Source: Sneathiellales bacterium (GTDB lineage Bacteria; Pseudomonadota; Alphaproteobacteria; Minwuiales; Minwuiaceae). From it: a stretch of DNA of 44,392 bases. The stretch lies in NCBI GenBank assembly GCA_026992315.1, contig JALXAG010000200.1, positions 1 through 44,392 on the forward strand, given 5' to 3'. This document shows positions 11,927 through 19,984 of the stretch, one piece after another. Under the pieces are notes generated by a model that saw only the letters and a program-made list of their open reading frames with translations, was not told where the DNA came from and searched no databases. Numbering within the stretch: the first letter of the stretch is position 1; the number at the start of each line of letters is the position of its first letter. Made by a program: the position numbers and the translations under genes.

Positions 11927-12174
11927 GGTATGCACGCCTTACAGCAGATTTTCCGCCGCTGTCATCCCACCCGCCGGCCACTGGCGGTACAGCGGAAAAC
12001 GGGCAATTGTCACGGCGGCGGCAGGAATTCCAACGATCCAAGCGCAATATGGGGCGGGAGCGCCCTGAATGCAAGCCTGCAATCCCGCTCTTGCCTGCAG
12101 CGGCAGAAAACCGCATAAATACGGCGGCCACGGAAGAAACGTAACGCACGATCAAAAGCTGAGGAGTCCGTTCC

Positions 12175-12993
12175 ATGCCCCCCTTCCTTGCGGCCATACC
12201 CTTTCCCGCCATCGATCCCGTCATCTTCTCCATCGGGCCGCTGGCCATCCGCTGGTATGCATTGTCCTATATCCTGGGCATCGTCCTCGGCTGGCGGCTG
12301 CTGATGCGCATGGCCGACGATCCGGGCGCGGTTCTGGACCGCAAACAGGCCGACGATCTGGTCGTCTGGGTAACGCTGGGCGTCATCCTCGGCGGGCGCA
12401 TCGGTTATATCCTGTTCTATAATTTCGATTATTTCATCGCCAATCCGGGGGCCATGCTGCGGGTGTGGGAAGGCGGCATGTCGTTTCATGGCGGCCTGCT
12501 CGGCGTTATCGCCGCGATCGTTCTGTTCGCCCGCAGCCGCAAGGTCGCCTGGCTCGGCATTCTCGACATGGTGGCGGTGGTCACCCCGCTGGGGCTGCTG
12601 TTCGGGCGCATCGCCAATTTCATCAATGGCGAATTGTTCGGCCGCCCGACGGATGTGCCCTGGGCGGTGATCTTCCCGCGCGGCGGCGACCTGCCCCGCC
12701 ACCCCAGCCAGCTATACGAGGCCGCCCTCGAAGGGCTGGTGCTGTTCATCGTCCTCTATCTGGTGAAGCAGAAATACGGTTTTCTCAGGCGCGGTTTGAC
12801 CAGCGGCGTCTTTCTCACCGGCTATGCGCTGGCGCGCAGCTTCGTCGAACTGTTCCGCCAGCCCGATCCGCAGATCGGCTTTCTCTTCGGCGGCGCGACC
12901 ATGGGGCAGTTGCTGTCGCTGCCGATGCTGCTGCTGGGCCTGTGGCTGATCCATCGTGCCCTGCATGCACAGAACGCTGCGCCGCGCTCCTGA
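12175..12993 (+). CDS. lgt: Prolipoprotein diacylglyceryl transferase
   Basis: Lgt moves a diacylglyceryl group from phosphatidylglycerol to the lipobox cysteine of prolipoproteins in the inner membrane. The 272-residue protein is strongly hydrophobic with about seven membrane helices. It has the catalytic 'HGGLLG' motif and the signature 'GRIANFINGELFGRPTD'. The ATG follows GAGGAG by about nine bases. It heads a plus-strand run (midA 24 nt downstream, then pgeF, a mini-ORF and a lipoprotein), so a lipoprotein substrate is encoded in the same presumed operon. Confidence 0.97.
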   Translation: MPPFLAAIPFPAIDPVIFSIGPLAIRWYALSYILGIVLGWRLLMRMADDPGAVLDRKQADDLVVWVTLGVILGGRIGYILFYNFDYFIANPGAMLRVWEGGMSFHGGLLGVIAAIVLFARSRKVAWLGILDMVAVVTPLGLLFGRIANFINGELFGRPTDVPWAVIFPRGGDLPRHPSQLYEAALEGLVLFIVLYLVKQKYGFLRRGLTSGVFLTGYALARSFVELFRQPDPQIGFLFGGATMGQLLSLPMLLLGLWLIHRALHAQNAAPRS

Positions 12994-13017
12994 AAGAACA
13001 GCGACAGAGACGCCCCC

Positions 13018-14112
13018 ATGAATGCCCTTGAAACCCGGATCCGCCAGATCATCGTCGCATCGGGTCCCCTGACGGTGGGGCAATACATGGCCATGTGTCT
13101 GGGCGATCCGGAGCACGGCTATTACATGAAGCGCCCTCCCTTCGGGGCGGAGGGGGATTTCACCACGGCGCCGGAAGTCAGCCAGATATTCGGCGAGCTG
13201 ATCGGCCTGTGGGCGGCGGATTACTGGCAGCGCATGGGCGCGCCCGACCCCGTCATTCTGGCGGAATTCGGCCCCGGACGGGGCACGCTGATGCAGGATG
13301 CGCTGCGCGCCGCCCGTGCCCTGCCCGCCTTCCGCCAGGCCCTGCAGCCATGGCTGATCGAGACCAGCCCCCGGCTGCGGACCATACAGCAGCGTAATCT
13401 GGACGGCGAAAAGGTCCGATGGGGCGAATCGCTTGCCGACCTGCCCTCCGGGCCGATGATCGCCATTGCCAATGAATTCTTCGACGCCCTGCCCGTTCGC
13501 CAGTTCATCCGCCAGGCCGACGGCTGGCATGAACGCCTGGTCGGGCTGCAGGGCGAACGGCTGAGCTTCATGACCTCCCCCCGCCCGGACGAAAACATCC
13601 CCGACCTGCTGGCGGAGGGGCAGCTTTCAGCGGGTGAAGGGGAAATCGCCGAGATCTGCCCCGACGGCCAGCGCATCGCCGCTGAAATTGCCGCGCGGTT
13701 GCAGCGCCAGGACGGCGCCCTGCTGTTTTTCGATTACGGCCCCGCCCGTTCCGCCCCCGGCGACAGCCTGCAGGCCCTGCGCCGCCATCGTTTCCACGAT
13801 CCGCTTGCCGATCCCGGCGAAGCCGATATCACCGCCCATGTCGATTTTCAGCGCCTGCTGGAAAGTGCGCGCCTCAAGGGGGCCCGCACGGCGGGACCGC
13901 TGGCGCAGGGCGAATTTCTCAACCGCCTGGGCCTGCAGCAGCGTACCAGGGCGCTGGCGGGGCAGAACCCCGCCCGGGCCCGGGAGATCATGAGCGGGGC
14001 AAAGCGCCTGAGCGCGCCCGCGGAAATGGGAACGCTGTTCAAGGCCGCCGCCGTCTTCCGCCGGGACGGCCCCGTGCCTGCCGGATTTACCGAAGCGGAG
14101 TGCCAGCCATGA
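13018..14112 (+). CDS. MidA/NDUFAF7-family SAM-dependent protein methyltransferase
   Basis: This 364-residue protein belongs to the DUF185 family. Its mitochondrial member NDUFAF7/MidA dimethylates an arginine of a complex I subunit. Conserved parts are 'GDFTTAPEVSQIFGELIGLW' near the N-terminus, the SAM-binding 'LAEFGPGRGTLMQDALRA', 'ANEFFDALPVRQF', and 'FFDYGPA'. By analogy it may modify NADH dehydrogenase, but the bacterial target is not known to me. It lies between lgt and pgeF, its usual alphaproteobacterial context. Its TGA overlaps the ATG of pgeF. Confidence 0.9.
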   Translation: MNALETRIRQIIVASGPLTVGQYMAMCLGDPEHGYYMKRPPFGAEGDFTTAPEVSQIFGELIGLWAADYWQRMGAPDPVILAEFGPGRGTLMQDALRAARALPAFRQALQPWLIETSPRLRTIQQRNLDGEKVRWGESLADLPSGPMIAIANEFFDALPVRQFIRQADGWHERLVGLQGERLSFMTSPRPDENIPDLLAEGQLSAGEGEIAEICPDGQRIAAEIAARLQRQDGALLFFDYGPARSAPGDSLQALRRHRFHDPLADPGEADITAHVDFQRLLESARLKGARTAGPLAQGEFLNRLGLQQRTRALAGQNPARAREIMSGAKRLSAPAEMGTLFKAAAVFRRDGPVPAGFTEAECQP

Positions 14113-14903
14113 CCACCTCGCCCCTGAACATGCCGCCGAGAATACAATCCCCGCTGCTGGCCGGCCTGCCCGCGATAGCCCATGGCTTCTTTACCCGCCG
14201 GGGCGGTGTATCGTCCGGGATTTATGCCAGCCTCAACTGCGGCCCCGGCTCCGGCGACGATCCTGCCGCCGTGGCCGAGAACCGCCGCCGGGCGGCAGCG
14301 GCGCTGCAGCAAGGATGCGATGCACCGCTGAGCGTGCATCAGGTCCATGGCAATACCGCGATATATGCGACCGCCCCCTGGCCCGGAGAAGAACGCCCCA
14401 GGGCAGATGCCATGGTCACGGACCGGCCGGGTCTGGTGATCGGCGTGCTGACGGCCGATTGCGCCCCCGTTCTGATGGCCGATTCCGAAGCCGGAATCGT
14501 TGCCGCCGCCCATAGCGGCTGGAAAGGTGCCCTGGCCGGCATCGTCGAAGCCACCGTCGCCGTCATGGAAAGCCGCGGCGCCCGCCGGGAAAACATATAT
14601 GCGGTCATCGGTCCGTGCATCGGCCCCCGTTCCTATGAGGTCGGCCCCGAATTCCCCGGTCGCTTCGACGATCCGGATATCGAAAGGGATGCCTTCTTTC
14701 GCCCTGCCGCCACACCGGGGAAATGGCTGTTCGACCTGCCGGGCTTCGCCGCCTTCCGCCTGCGCCAGGCCGGCATCCGGCACGTGGCGGATGTTGGCCG
14801 CGACACCCTGGAAAACGAGGATCTTTTTTTCAGCTACCGCCGCGCCACCCTGCGCGGAGAAGCGGATTACGGACGGCAGATCTCGGCCATCTGCCTGACA
14901 TGA
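14109..14903 (+). CDS. pgeF: YfiH/PgeF multicopper-type purine nucleosidase / peptidoglycan editing factor
   Basis: This is a member of the YfiH/YlmD/LACC1 family. Members have purine nucleoside phosphorylase/deaminase activity, and E. coli PgeF removes misincorporated serine from peptidoglycan precursors. The zinc-site residues are visible: His77/His80 in 'SVHQVHG', Cys118 in 'LTADCAPVLM' and His135 in 'AAAHSGWKG'. The N-terminal 'HGFFTRRGGVSSG' and the C-terminal 'SYRRATLRGEADYGRQISAI' complete the fold. The ORF track starts at 14100; I prefer the ATG at 14109 because it makes the usual ATGA overlap with midA. The gene stops at 14903, overlapping a tiny ORF. Confidence 0.92.
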   Translation: MTTSPLNMPPRIQSPLLAGLPAIAHGFFTRRGGVSSGIYASLNCGPGSGDDPAAVAENRRRAAAALQQGCDAPLSVHQVHGNTAIYATAPWPGEERPRADAMVTDRPGLVIGVLTADCAPVLMADSEAGIVAAAHSGWKGALAGIVEATVAVMESRGARRENIYAVIGPCIGPRSYEVGPEFPGRFDDPDIERDAFFRPAATPGKWLFDLPGFAAFRLRQAGIRHVADVGRDTLENEDLFFSYRRATLRGEADYGRQISAICLT

Positions 14904-14986
14904 GGGAAACAACCGAAATGCCGCATCTGACCTTTTTCCTGTTGCTGAGCCTGCTGACCCTGCTGGCCACCTGTGCGCTGAGCTGA
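14900..14986 (+). CDS. Tiny hydrophobic ORF coupled to pgeF (28 aa)
   Basis: The ATG at 14900 overlaps the pgeF stop as ATGA. The ORF encodes 28 residues: a short polar start (MRETTE) and then an almost continuous leucine-rich hydrophobic stretch ending in 'LATCALS'. It would be a single-span membrane peptide. An internal ATG at 14918 would give 22 residues. It fills most of the gap between pgeF and the lipoprotein gene and is below the size cut of the ORF track. Its cysteine sits in a lipobox-like place, but Thr at -1 makes lipidation unlikely. Whether it is expressed is unknown; position and composition are the only support. Confidence 0.4.
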   Translation: MRETTEMPHLTFFLLLSLLTLLATCALS

Positions 14987-15005
14987 AGTGAGCTGAAGGC
15001 GGAAA

Positions 15006-15806
15006 ATGCTACGATCCTCCATGGCACGGCGAAGCCTGCTGCTGTCCCTGCTGGCACTCGGCGCCTGCGGACAGGTGCCCCGTCCGTTCCGGCCACGCGA
15101 GAAAAAGCCGCTGCCGCTGCGGGTCGGCCCGCGGGCAGCCCTTGCCGTCGATCTTTCGGCCATTCCCGCCCCCTGGCGCAAGCCGATGCTGGCAGCCCTG
15201 CGCCAGCGCGAAATCGCAGCCTTCGAAAGCAGCGCCCAGCCCCCCAATCGTTATTACGCCGTCGCCGGAGTGAAGGGCAGCGCCTTGCGCTGGCAGGTTT
15301 ACGATCCGGCAGGCCGGGAGATCGGCAGCAAGGAAATAACCGCGGCCGCCGCCGAAAACAAGCCATTGCCGCCCGTCATCGCCCGGCGGGCGGCCGTCGC
15401 ACTCGATAACGTTCTGCCCGGCATCCAGCGGGCCGCCACCGCATTGTACATCCCTCCCGTCGACGGGGCGCCGGGCGACGGCCGCATCAGCCTGACCGAT
15501 GCCCTGCGCGAACGCCTGCGGCGCAGCGGCTACCGGATCGCCCGCGATGTCGGCACCGCGGATTATATCCTGCTGGGCGCGGTCCGTCTGGATCCGCCCG
15601 CAGACGGGCGGCAGCACATCACCCTGACCTGGGCGCTGATCGCCCCCGACGGGCGGGAAATGGGCCGTGTCGAACAGCAGAACAGCATCCCTGCCGGGCA
15701 GCTGGACGGCCCCTGGGGTGCCATCGCCGCCGCCGCCGCCGAAGGTGCCGCAGCAGGCATGAACGATCTTCTGCGCCGCCTGCGCCCGGAGAGGGAAGCA
15801 CGCTGA
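15006..15806 (+). CDS. Putative lipoprotein of unknown function
   Basis: The 266-residue protein starts with a basic, leucine-rich signal peptide ending in the lipobox LGAC (Cys at residue 21), so it should be lipidated by the Lgt encoded in the same run. The mature part has a proline-rich linker and then a mixed alpha/beta region, including 'RISLTDALRERLRRSGYRIARDVGTADYILLGAVRL' and 'ITLTWALIAPDGREMGRVEQQN'. This resembles outer-membrane-associated lipoproteins with a TolB- or LptE-like beta fold, but I cannot name a family. The ATG at 15006 follows GGCGGAAA; an ATG at 15021 is possible. No cytoplasmic or catalytic motif is visible. Confidence 0.75.
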   Translation: MLRSSMARRSLLLSLLALGACGQVPRPFRPREKKPLPLRVGPRAALAVDLSAIPAPWRKPMLAALRQREIAAFESSAQPPNRYYAVAGVKGSALRWQVYDPAGREIGSKEITAAAAENKPLPPVIARRAAVALDNVLPGIQRAATALYIPPVDGAPGDGRISLTDALRERLRRSGYRIARDVGTADYILLGAVRLDPPADGRQHITLTWALIAPDGREMGRVEQQNSIPAGQLDGPWGAIAAAAAEGAAAGMNDLLRRLRPEREAR

Positions 15807-15815
15807 TGCCTCCCA

Positions 15816-15883
15816 CGGCGGTAATTCGGCGTTTACAGCCAGAAACGCCGCTGATATAGACAGCGCGCAACATATTACCGCCG
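15816..15883 (+). promoter_or_regulatory. Candidate prs promoter inside nested inverted repeats
   Basis: TTTACA (15832-15837), a 17-base spacer and TATAGA (15855-15860) form a plausible sigma-70 promoter with a start near 15867, about 40 nt before prs. The -35 box lies in the centre of a perfect inverted repeat: CGGCGTTT (15827-15834), 8 bases, AAACGCCG (15843-15850). An outer 10-bp perfect pair encloses the whole promoter: CGGCGGTAAT (15816-15825) and ATTACCGCCG (15874-15883). As DNA these could be operator sites. In read-through RNA from the lipoprotein gene they could fold into a multibranched structure ending just before the prs ribosome site. Confidence 0.5.
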
Positions 15884-15905
15884 AGCGATGTGAGCGAGGG
15901 TGCGC

Positions 15906-16862
15906 ATGGACAACAGGAATATGAAAATTCTATCCGGCAACAGCAACCGGTCCCTGGCCGATTCCATTTGCCGCTATCTCGACGTCAAGCCGGTCAAGGC
16001 CAAGATCAAGCGCTTCGCCGATATGGAAGTCTCGGTAGAGATCGACGACAATGTCCGCGGCGAGGATGTATTCCTGATTCAATCGACCTCGCGCCCGGCC
16101 AATGACAATCTGATGGAACTGCTGATCATCATCGATGCGCTCAAACGGGCCTCGGCGCGGCGGATCACCGCCGTGATTCCCTATTTCGGTTATGCCCGCC
16201 AAGACCGCAAGCCCCGCCCCCGCACCCCGATTTCCGCCAAGCTGGTCGCCAATCTGATTTCAACCGCCGGCGCCGACCGCGTTCTGACCCTGGATCTCCA
16301 TGCCGCGCAGATCCAGGGTTTTTTCGATATCCCGACCGATAATCTGTTCGCCGCCCCGGTTCTGGTGCGTCACATCAAGGAACGCTTCGCCGGAGAAAAC
16401 CTGGCGGAGCTGATGATCGTCTCGCCCGATGTCGGCGGCGTGGCGCGGGCCCGCCATTATGCCAAACGGCTTGACGCGGACCTTGCAATCGTGGATAAGC
16501 GGCGCGAACGGGCAGGCGTATCGGAAGTGATGAATGTGATCGGCGATGTACAGGACCGCCATTGCATCATCGTCGACGATATCGTGGACAGTGCCGGTAC
16601 ATTGTGCAATGCCGCCGCGGAGCTGATGAACCGCGGCGCCAAATCCGTTTCGGCCTACATTACCCATGGGGTTTTGTCGGGCGGGGCGGAAACACGCGTG
16701 TACAATTCGGCACTGGATCTGCTGGTGACCACCGATTCGATCGAAGCCGTCGCCGAAGTGCGGGCCTCGAAAAAGATCGAGCAGGTCTCGATCGCACCGC
16801 TGATCGGCGAAGCCATGCATCGTATCCACGACGAATTGTCGGTTTCCAGCCTGTTCGACTGA
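15906..16862 (+). CDS. prs: Ribose-phosphate pyrophosphokinase
   Basis: Prs makes PRPP from ribose-5-phosphate and ATP for nucleotide, histidine and tryptophan synthesis. The protein has '[11 protein letters not shown]', '[20 protein letters not shown]', the divalent-metal stretch '[15 protein letters not shown]', and the PRPP-binding loop '[14 protein letters not shown]'. The track starts at a GTG (15900). ATG 15906 has GAGGG seven bases upstream, and ATG 15921 (MKILSGNSN) is the classical family start, so the first five residues are uncertain. Product length is 313-320 residues. It precedes rplY by 109 nt. Confidence 0.95.
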   Translation: MDNRNMKILSGNSNRSLADSICRYLDVKPVKAKIKRFADMEVSVEIDDNVRGEDVFLIQSTSRPANDNLMELLIIIDALKRASARRITAVIPYFGYARQDRKPRPRTPISAKLVANLISTAGADRVLTLDLHAAQIQGFFDIPTDNLFAAPVLVRHIKERFAGENLAELMIVSPDVGGVARARHYAKRLDADLAIVDKRRERAGVSEVMNVIGDVQDRHCIIVDDIVDSAGTLCNAAAELMNRGAKSVSAYITHGVLSGGAETRVYNSALDLLVTTDSIEAVAEVRASKKIEQVSIAPLIGEAMHRIHDELSVSSLFD

Positions 16863-16873
16863 TGCAGAAACGC

Positions 16874-16951
16874 CCGCGGCATGCCGCGGACGCGTGCGGC
16901 ACCCCTGGAGGCCGCACGGAGAAGGCGCCCTGGCGAAGACTGCCCGGGCGC
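16874..16951 (+). promoter_or_regulatory. Three consecutive hairpins between prs and rplY
   Basis: Three stem-loops follow each other. CCGCGG-CATG-CCGCGG spans 16874-16889. GTGCGGC/GCCGCAC spans 16894-16917 with a 10-base loop. GCGCCC/GGGCGC spans 16925-16951. None is followed by a T-run, so they are not classical terminators. The third ends about ten bases before the rplY ribosome site (AGGAG, 16961-16965). They could form a structured leader for L25 or a Rho-assisted pause site after prs; the choice is inference. Confidence 0.4.
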
Positions 16952-16971
16952 GGGTATATTAGGAGATAGAA

Positions 16972-17598
16972 ATGAGCGAAGTGTACAAGATTGTCGCGCA
17001 GTCCCGGTCTCGGGCAGGTAAGGGGGTCTCCCGGGCACTGCGTCGCGAAGGGTTCGTCCCCGGTGTCATTTACGGCGGCAAGAAGAAGCCCCAGCCCATC
17101 AGCGTCGACCGCCGCCTGATCTTCAAGGGCCTGGAACGGGGCAACTTCCTGTCGATGGTCTGCGATGTCGAGGTCGACGGCAAGACCGAACGCTGCCTGC
17201 CGCGCGAAGTGCAGCTGCACCCTGTCAGCGACTTTCCGATGCATGTGGATTTTCTGCGCGTTACCGCCAAATCGACCGTCGAGATCATGGTGCCGGTCGA
17301 TTTCCAGAACGAAGAGGATTCGCCCGGTCTGAAGCGCGGCGGCGTGCTCAATATCGTCCGTCATGAAGTGGAGCTGAGCTGCCCGGCCGATTCGATCCCC
17401 GAGAAGCTGGTCGTCGACCTGTCGGGAACGGATATCGGCGATTCCATCCATATCAGCCACGTCGAACTGCCCAAGGGCGCCAAGCCGACGATCACCGACC
17501 GCGACTTCACCATCGTCACCATCGCCGCGCCTTCCGGCATGAGCGAGAGCACCGGCGAGGAAGAGGAAGAAGCCGCCGAGGAGGAAGGGGAAGAATAA
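16972..17598 (+). CDS. rplY: 50S ribosomal protein L25 / Ctc-type
   Basis: L25 binds 5S rRNA in the large subunit. At 208 residues this is the long Ctc-type form: an N-terminal L25 domain ('[21 protein letters not shown]', '[21 protein letters not shown]') plus the C-terminal TL5-like beta domain ('[24 protein letters not shown]'). It ends in a very acidic tail of about 20 residues rich in glutamate. A strong AGGAGATAGAA ribosome site precedes the ATG. It is followed 15 nt later by pth, the standard alphaproteobacterial pair. Confidence 0.95.
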   Translation: MSEVYKIVAQSRSRAGKGVSRALRREGFVPGVIYGGKKKPQPISVDRRLIFKGLERGNFLSMVCDVEVDGKTERCLPREVQLHPVSDFPMHVDFLRVTAKSTVEIMVPVDFQNEEDSPGLKRGGVLNIVRHEVELSCPADSIPEKLVVDLSGTDIGDSIHISHVELPKGAKPTITDRDFTIVTIAAPSGMSESTGEEEEEAAEEEGEE

Positions 17599-17613
17599 CC
17601 CCTTTATCCCAGG

Positions 17614-18201
17614 ATGCTGCTTATCGTCGGGCTGGGCAATCCGGGCTCCCGGTACGCCGCCAACCGGCACAATATCGGCTTCATGGCGGTGGACGAAATC
17701 GTCCGCCGCCATTGCTTTTCTCCCTGGCGCCAGCGTTTTCAGGGCGATGTTGCCGAAGGCCGGCTGGACGGCGAAAAAACCATGGCCCTGAAGCCCCGGA
17801 CATATATGAACGAATCCGGCCGCGCCGTCGGCGAGGCCATGCGCTTTTTCAAGCTGCGCCCCGAGGATGTCGTCGTCTTTCATGACGAACTGGATCTGGC
17901 CCCGGGAAAGCTGCGCGTCAAACGCGGCGGCGGCCATGCCGGACATAACGGCCTGCGTTCGATCATTGCCCATATCGGCCCCGATTTCCGCCGGGTACGT
18001 ATCGGCATCGGTCATCCGGGCGATCCGGCGCGGGTCACCGGCTATGTACTGGGCGATTTCGCCAAATCCGATCGCGAGTGGAGCGAACCGCTGCTGGAAG
18101 CCATCGGCGAAGCGGCTCCGCTGCTGGCCTCCGGCCGCCAGGATAACGATTTCGCCGCCCGTATCGGGCAGGCCTGCAAGAACCTTCGCCAGGGTCAGTA
18201 A
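17614..18201 (+). CDS. pth: Peptidyl-tRNA hydrolase
   Basis: Pth releases tRNA from peptidyl-tRNAs that drop off the ribosome. The 195-residue protein has '[18 protein letters not shown]', with the conserved Asn9 and catalytic His19, then '[11 protein letters not shown]', '[29 protein letters not shown]' and '[10 protein letters not shown]'. Length and active-site residues are complete. It is located between rplY (15 nt) and ychF (20 nt), so it is almost certainly cotranscribed. Confidence 0.97.
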   Translation: MLLIVGLGNPGSRYAANRHNIGFMAVDEIVRRHCFSPWRQRFQGDVAEGRLDGEKTMALKPRTYMNESGRAVGEAMRFFKLRPEDVVVFHDELDLAPGKLRVKRGGGHAGHNGLRSIIAHIGPDFRRVRIGIGHPGDPARVTGYVLGDFAKSDREWSEPLLEAIGEAAPLLASGRQDNDFAARIGQACKNLRQGQ

Positions 18202-18221
18202 ATCAATCGAGGAAGATCACC

Positions 18222-19322
18222 ATGGGTTTCAAATGCGGTATCGTCGGCCTGCCCAATGTCGGCAAATCGACCCTGTTCAACGCGCTGACCCAAACGGCAC
18301 AGGCCCAGGCGGCGAATTACCCCTTCTGCACGATCGAGCCCAATACCGGCCAGGTCGCCGTTCCCGATCCGCGACTGGAAAAACTGGCCGCAATCGCCGG
18401 ATCGAAGGAGTTGATCCCGACCCAGCTCACCTTCGTCGATATCGCCGGGCTGGTGCGCGGCGCCTCCAAGGGCGAGGGACTCGGCAACCAGTTCCTGGCC
18501 AATATCCGCGAGGTCGATGCCATCGTCCATGTCCTGCGCTGTTTCGAGGATGACGACATCACTCATGTCGATGGCCGCATCGACCCGCTGGCCGATGCCG
18601 AAACCATCGAAACGGAGCTGATGCTTGCCGATCTGGAAAGCCTGGAAAAACGCCGCGATCCCCTGATCAAGAAAATCCGCGGCGGCGACAAGGAAGCGAA
18701 ATCCCGCCTGGAGCTGATCGACCGCGTGCTGGAACTGCTGCGCGAAGGCCGCCCCGCGCGCATGCTGGAGCGGGCGCCGGAGGATGAAAAACCCTTCAGG
18801 GAGCTTCAGCTTCTCTCCTCGAAACCGGTTTTGTACGTCTGTAATGTCGATGAGGATTCCGCCGCCGCCGGCAATGCATTCTCGCGGCAGGTGGGTGAGC
18901 GGGCCGCGGCCGAAGGCGCCGGTTTCGTCGTCATCTCCGCGGCGATCGAGGCCGAAGTCGCCCTGCTCGAGGACGATGAGGAACGGCTGGCCTTCCTCGC
19001 CGATATCGGCATCGGCGAAACGGGCTTGTCCCGCATCATCCGCGCCGGATACGAACTGCTCGATCTGATCACCTTCTTCACCGTCGGCCCCAAGGAAGCC
19101 CATGCCTGGACAGTGAAGAAAGGGGCCACCGCCCCCCAGGCGGCCGGCGTCATCCATACGGATTTCGAAAAAGGATTCATCCGGGCCGAAACGATCTCCT
19201 ATGAAGATTACATTGCCTGCGGCGGTGAAAACGGCGCAAAAGAAGCAGGAAAAATGCGTCTGGAAGGGCGCGATTACCTGGTTCAGGATGGCGATGTCCT
19301 GCATTTCAGGTTCAACGCCTGA
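18222..19322 (+). CDS. ychF: Redox-regulated ATPase YchF (OLA1 family)
   Basis: YchF is an Obg-family P-loop protein that prefers ATP and associates with ribosomes during stress. The 366-residue product has the Walker A motif '[12 protein letters not shown]', the G2/G3 region '[12 protein letters not shown]' and '[26 protein letters not shown]', the NVDE motif that replaces the NKxD of GTPases, and a C-terminal TGS domain ('[19 protein letters not shown]'). It is the last gene of the rplY-pth-ychF set. A promoter-like region follows before the MaoC gene. Confidence 0.97.
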   Translation: MGFKCGIVGLPNVGKSTLFNALTQTAQAQAANYPFCTIEPNTGQVAVPDPRLEKLAAIAGSKELIPTQLTFVDIAGLVRGASKGEGLGNQFLANIREVDAIVHVLRCFEDDDITHVDGRIDPLADAETIETELMLADLESLEKRRDPLIKKIRGGDKEAKSRLELIDRVLELLREGRPARMLERAPEDEKPFRELQLLSSKPVLYVCNVDEDSAAAGNAFSRQVGERAAAEGAGFVVISAAIEAEVALLEDDEERLAFLADIGIGETGLSRIIRAGYELLDLITFFTVGPKEAHAWTVKKGATAPQAAGVIHTDFEKGFIRAETISYEDYIACGGENGAKEAGKMRLEGRDYLVQDGDVLHFRFNA

Positions 19323-19336
19323 TTAAATCACTTGGT

Positions 19337-19399
19337 ATTACTTTGCCTTTCCCCTCCACTTCATGCTATAACTATCGTCAATAAAAAGGCAAAGGTAAT
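19337..19399 (+). promoter_or_regulatory. Candidate promoter flanked by an inverted repeat, upstream of the MaoC gene
   Basis: The gap after ychF is AT-rich compared with its surroundings. TTGCCT (19343-19348), an 18-base spacer and TATAAC (19367-19372) form a likely promoter with a start near 19379. ATTACTTTGCCTTT (19337-19350) pairs with AAAGGCAAAGGTAAT (19385-19399), perfect over ten bases and continuing after one extra base. The arms therefore cover the -35 and the early transcribed region, which fits a repressor site or DNA loop. Confidence 0.45.
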
Positions 19400-19446
19400 G
19401 CGGAAAAACATAATGCGGGGGCATCGGGTGAGGGGATGTGCGGGAT

Positions 19447-19896
19447 ATGCGTTATTTCGAAGATTTCCGGATTGGCGAGGTTATGGAGACCGGCCCGGCC
19501 ACGGTCAGTGAAGAAGAAATCATAACCTTTGCCCGGCAGTTCGATCCGCAACCCTTTCACATCGATCCGGCTGCGGCCCGGAAATCCTTTTATGGCGGGC
19601 TGATCGCCTCCGGCTGGCATACCGCCGCCATCGCCATGCGCCTGATGGTCGATGGCTTTATCGGTAATTATGCAAGCATGGGGTCTCCGGGGCTGGATGA
19701 ATTACGCTGGCTGAAGCCCGTGCGCCCCGGCGATACCCTGAAGGTACGCAGCACCTGCATCGGCAAAAAAAGGTCGGACAAACGCCCTGACATGGGCGCC
19801 TGCCGCTTCAGCACGGAGGTGATCAATCAGAATGAAGAGGTGGTCCTCTCCATGATCAATATCGGTCTGATCCGCTGCCGCAAAGACGCCATCTGA
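19447..19896 (+). CDS. MaoC-family dehydratase
   Basis: The product (149 residues from ATG 19447; 152 from GTG 19438) has the single hot-dog domain of MaoC-like (R)-specific enoyl-CoA hydratases: '[22 protein letters not shown]', with the catalytic Asp/His pair in the hydratase-2 motif, then '[17 protein letters not shown]' and '[18 protein letters not shown]'. It is expected to add water to a trans-2-enoyl-CoA, but many members act on other acyl-CoAs. It is preceded by its own promoter candidate and is probably not part of the ribosomal operon. The start is uncertain because GAGGGG sits closer to the GTG. Confidence 0.85.
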   Translation: MRYFEDFRIGEVMETGPATVSEEEIITFARQFDPQPFHIDPAAARKSFYGGLIASGWHTAAIAMRLMVDGFIGNYASMGSPGLDELRWLKPVRPGDTLKVRSTCIGKKRSDKRPDMGACRFSTEVINQNEEVVLSMINIGLIRCRKDAI

Positions 19897-19984
19897 TCCG
19901 AAGCCCGGAAGGGCACCACATCAAGGCCGGTCGTGCCCCCGGCCCCTTGGACAGGATGCCGGGCAACTCTATCCGCAAGCGTGC

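Noticed and set aside
14723-14986. 87-codon ORF track entry ending at 14986
   Set aside because: Its first two thirds shadow pgeF; only the last 28 codons from 14900 are plausible as a gene.
16660-18015. 451-codon minus-strand ORF opposite prs, rplY and pth
   Set aside because: It spans three clear genes on the other strand; a shadow.
19897-19984. Bidirectional terminator between the MaoC and VOC genes
   Set aside because: The inverted repeat around CCGG is imperfect and has no T-run on either strand; too weak to list.
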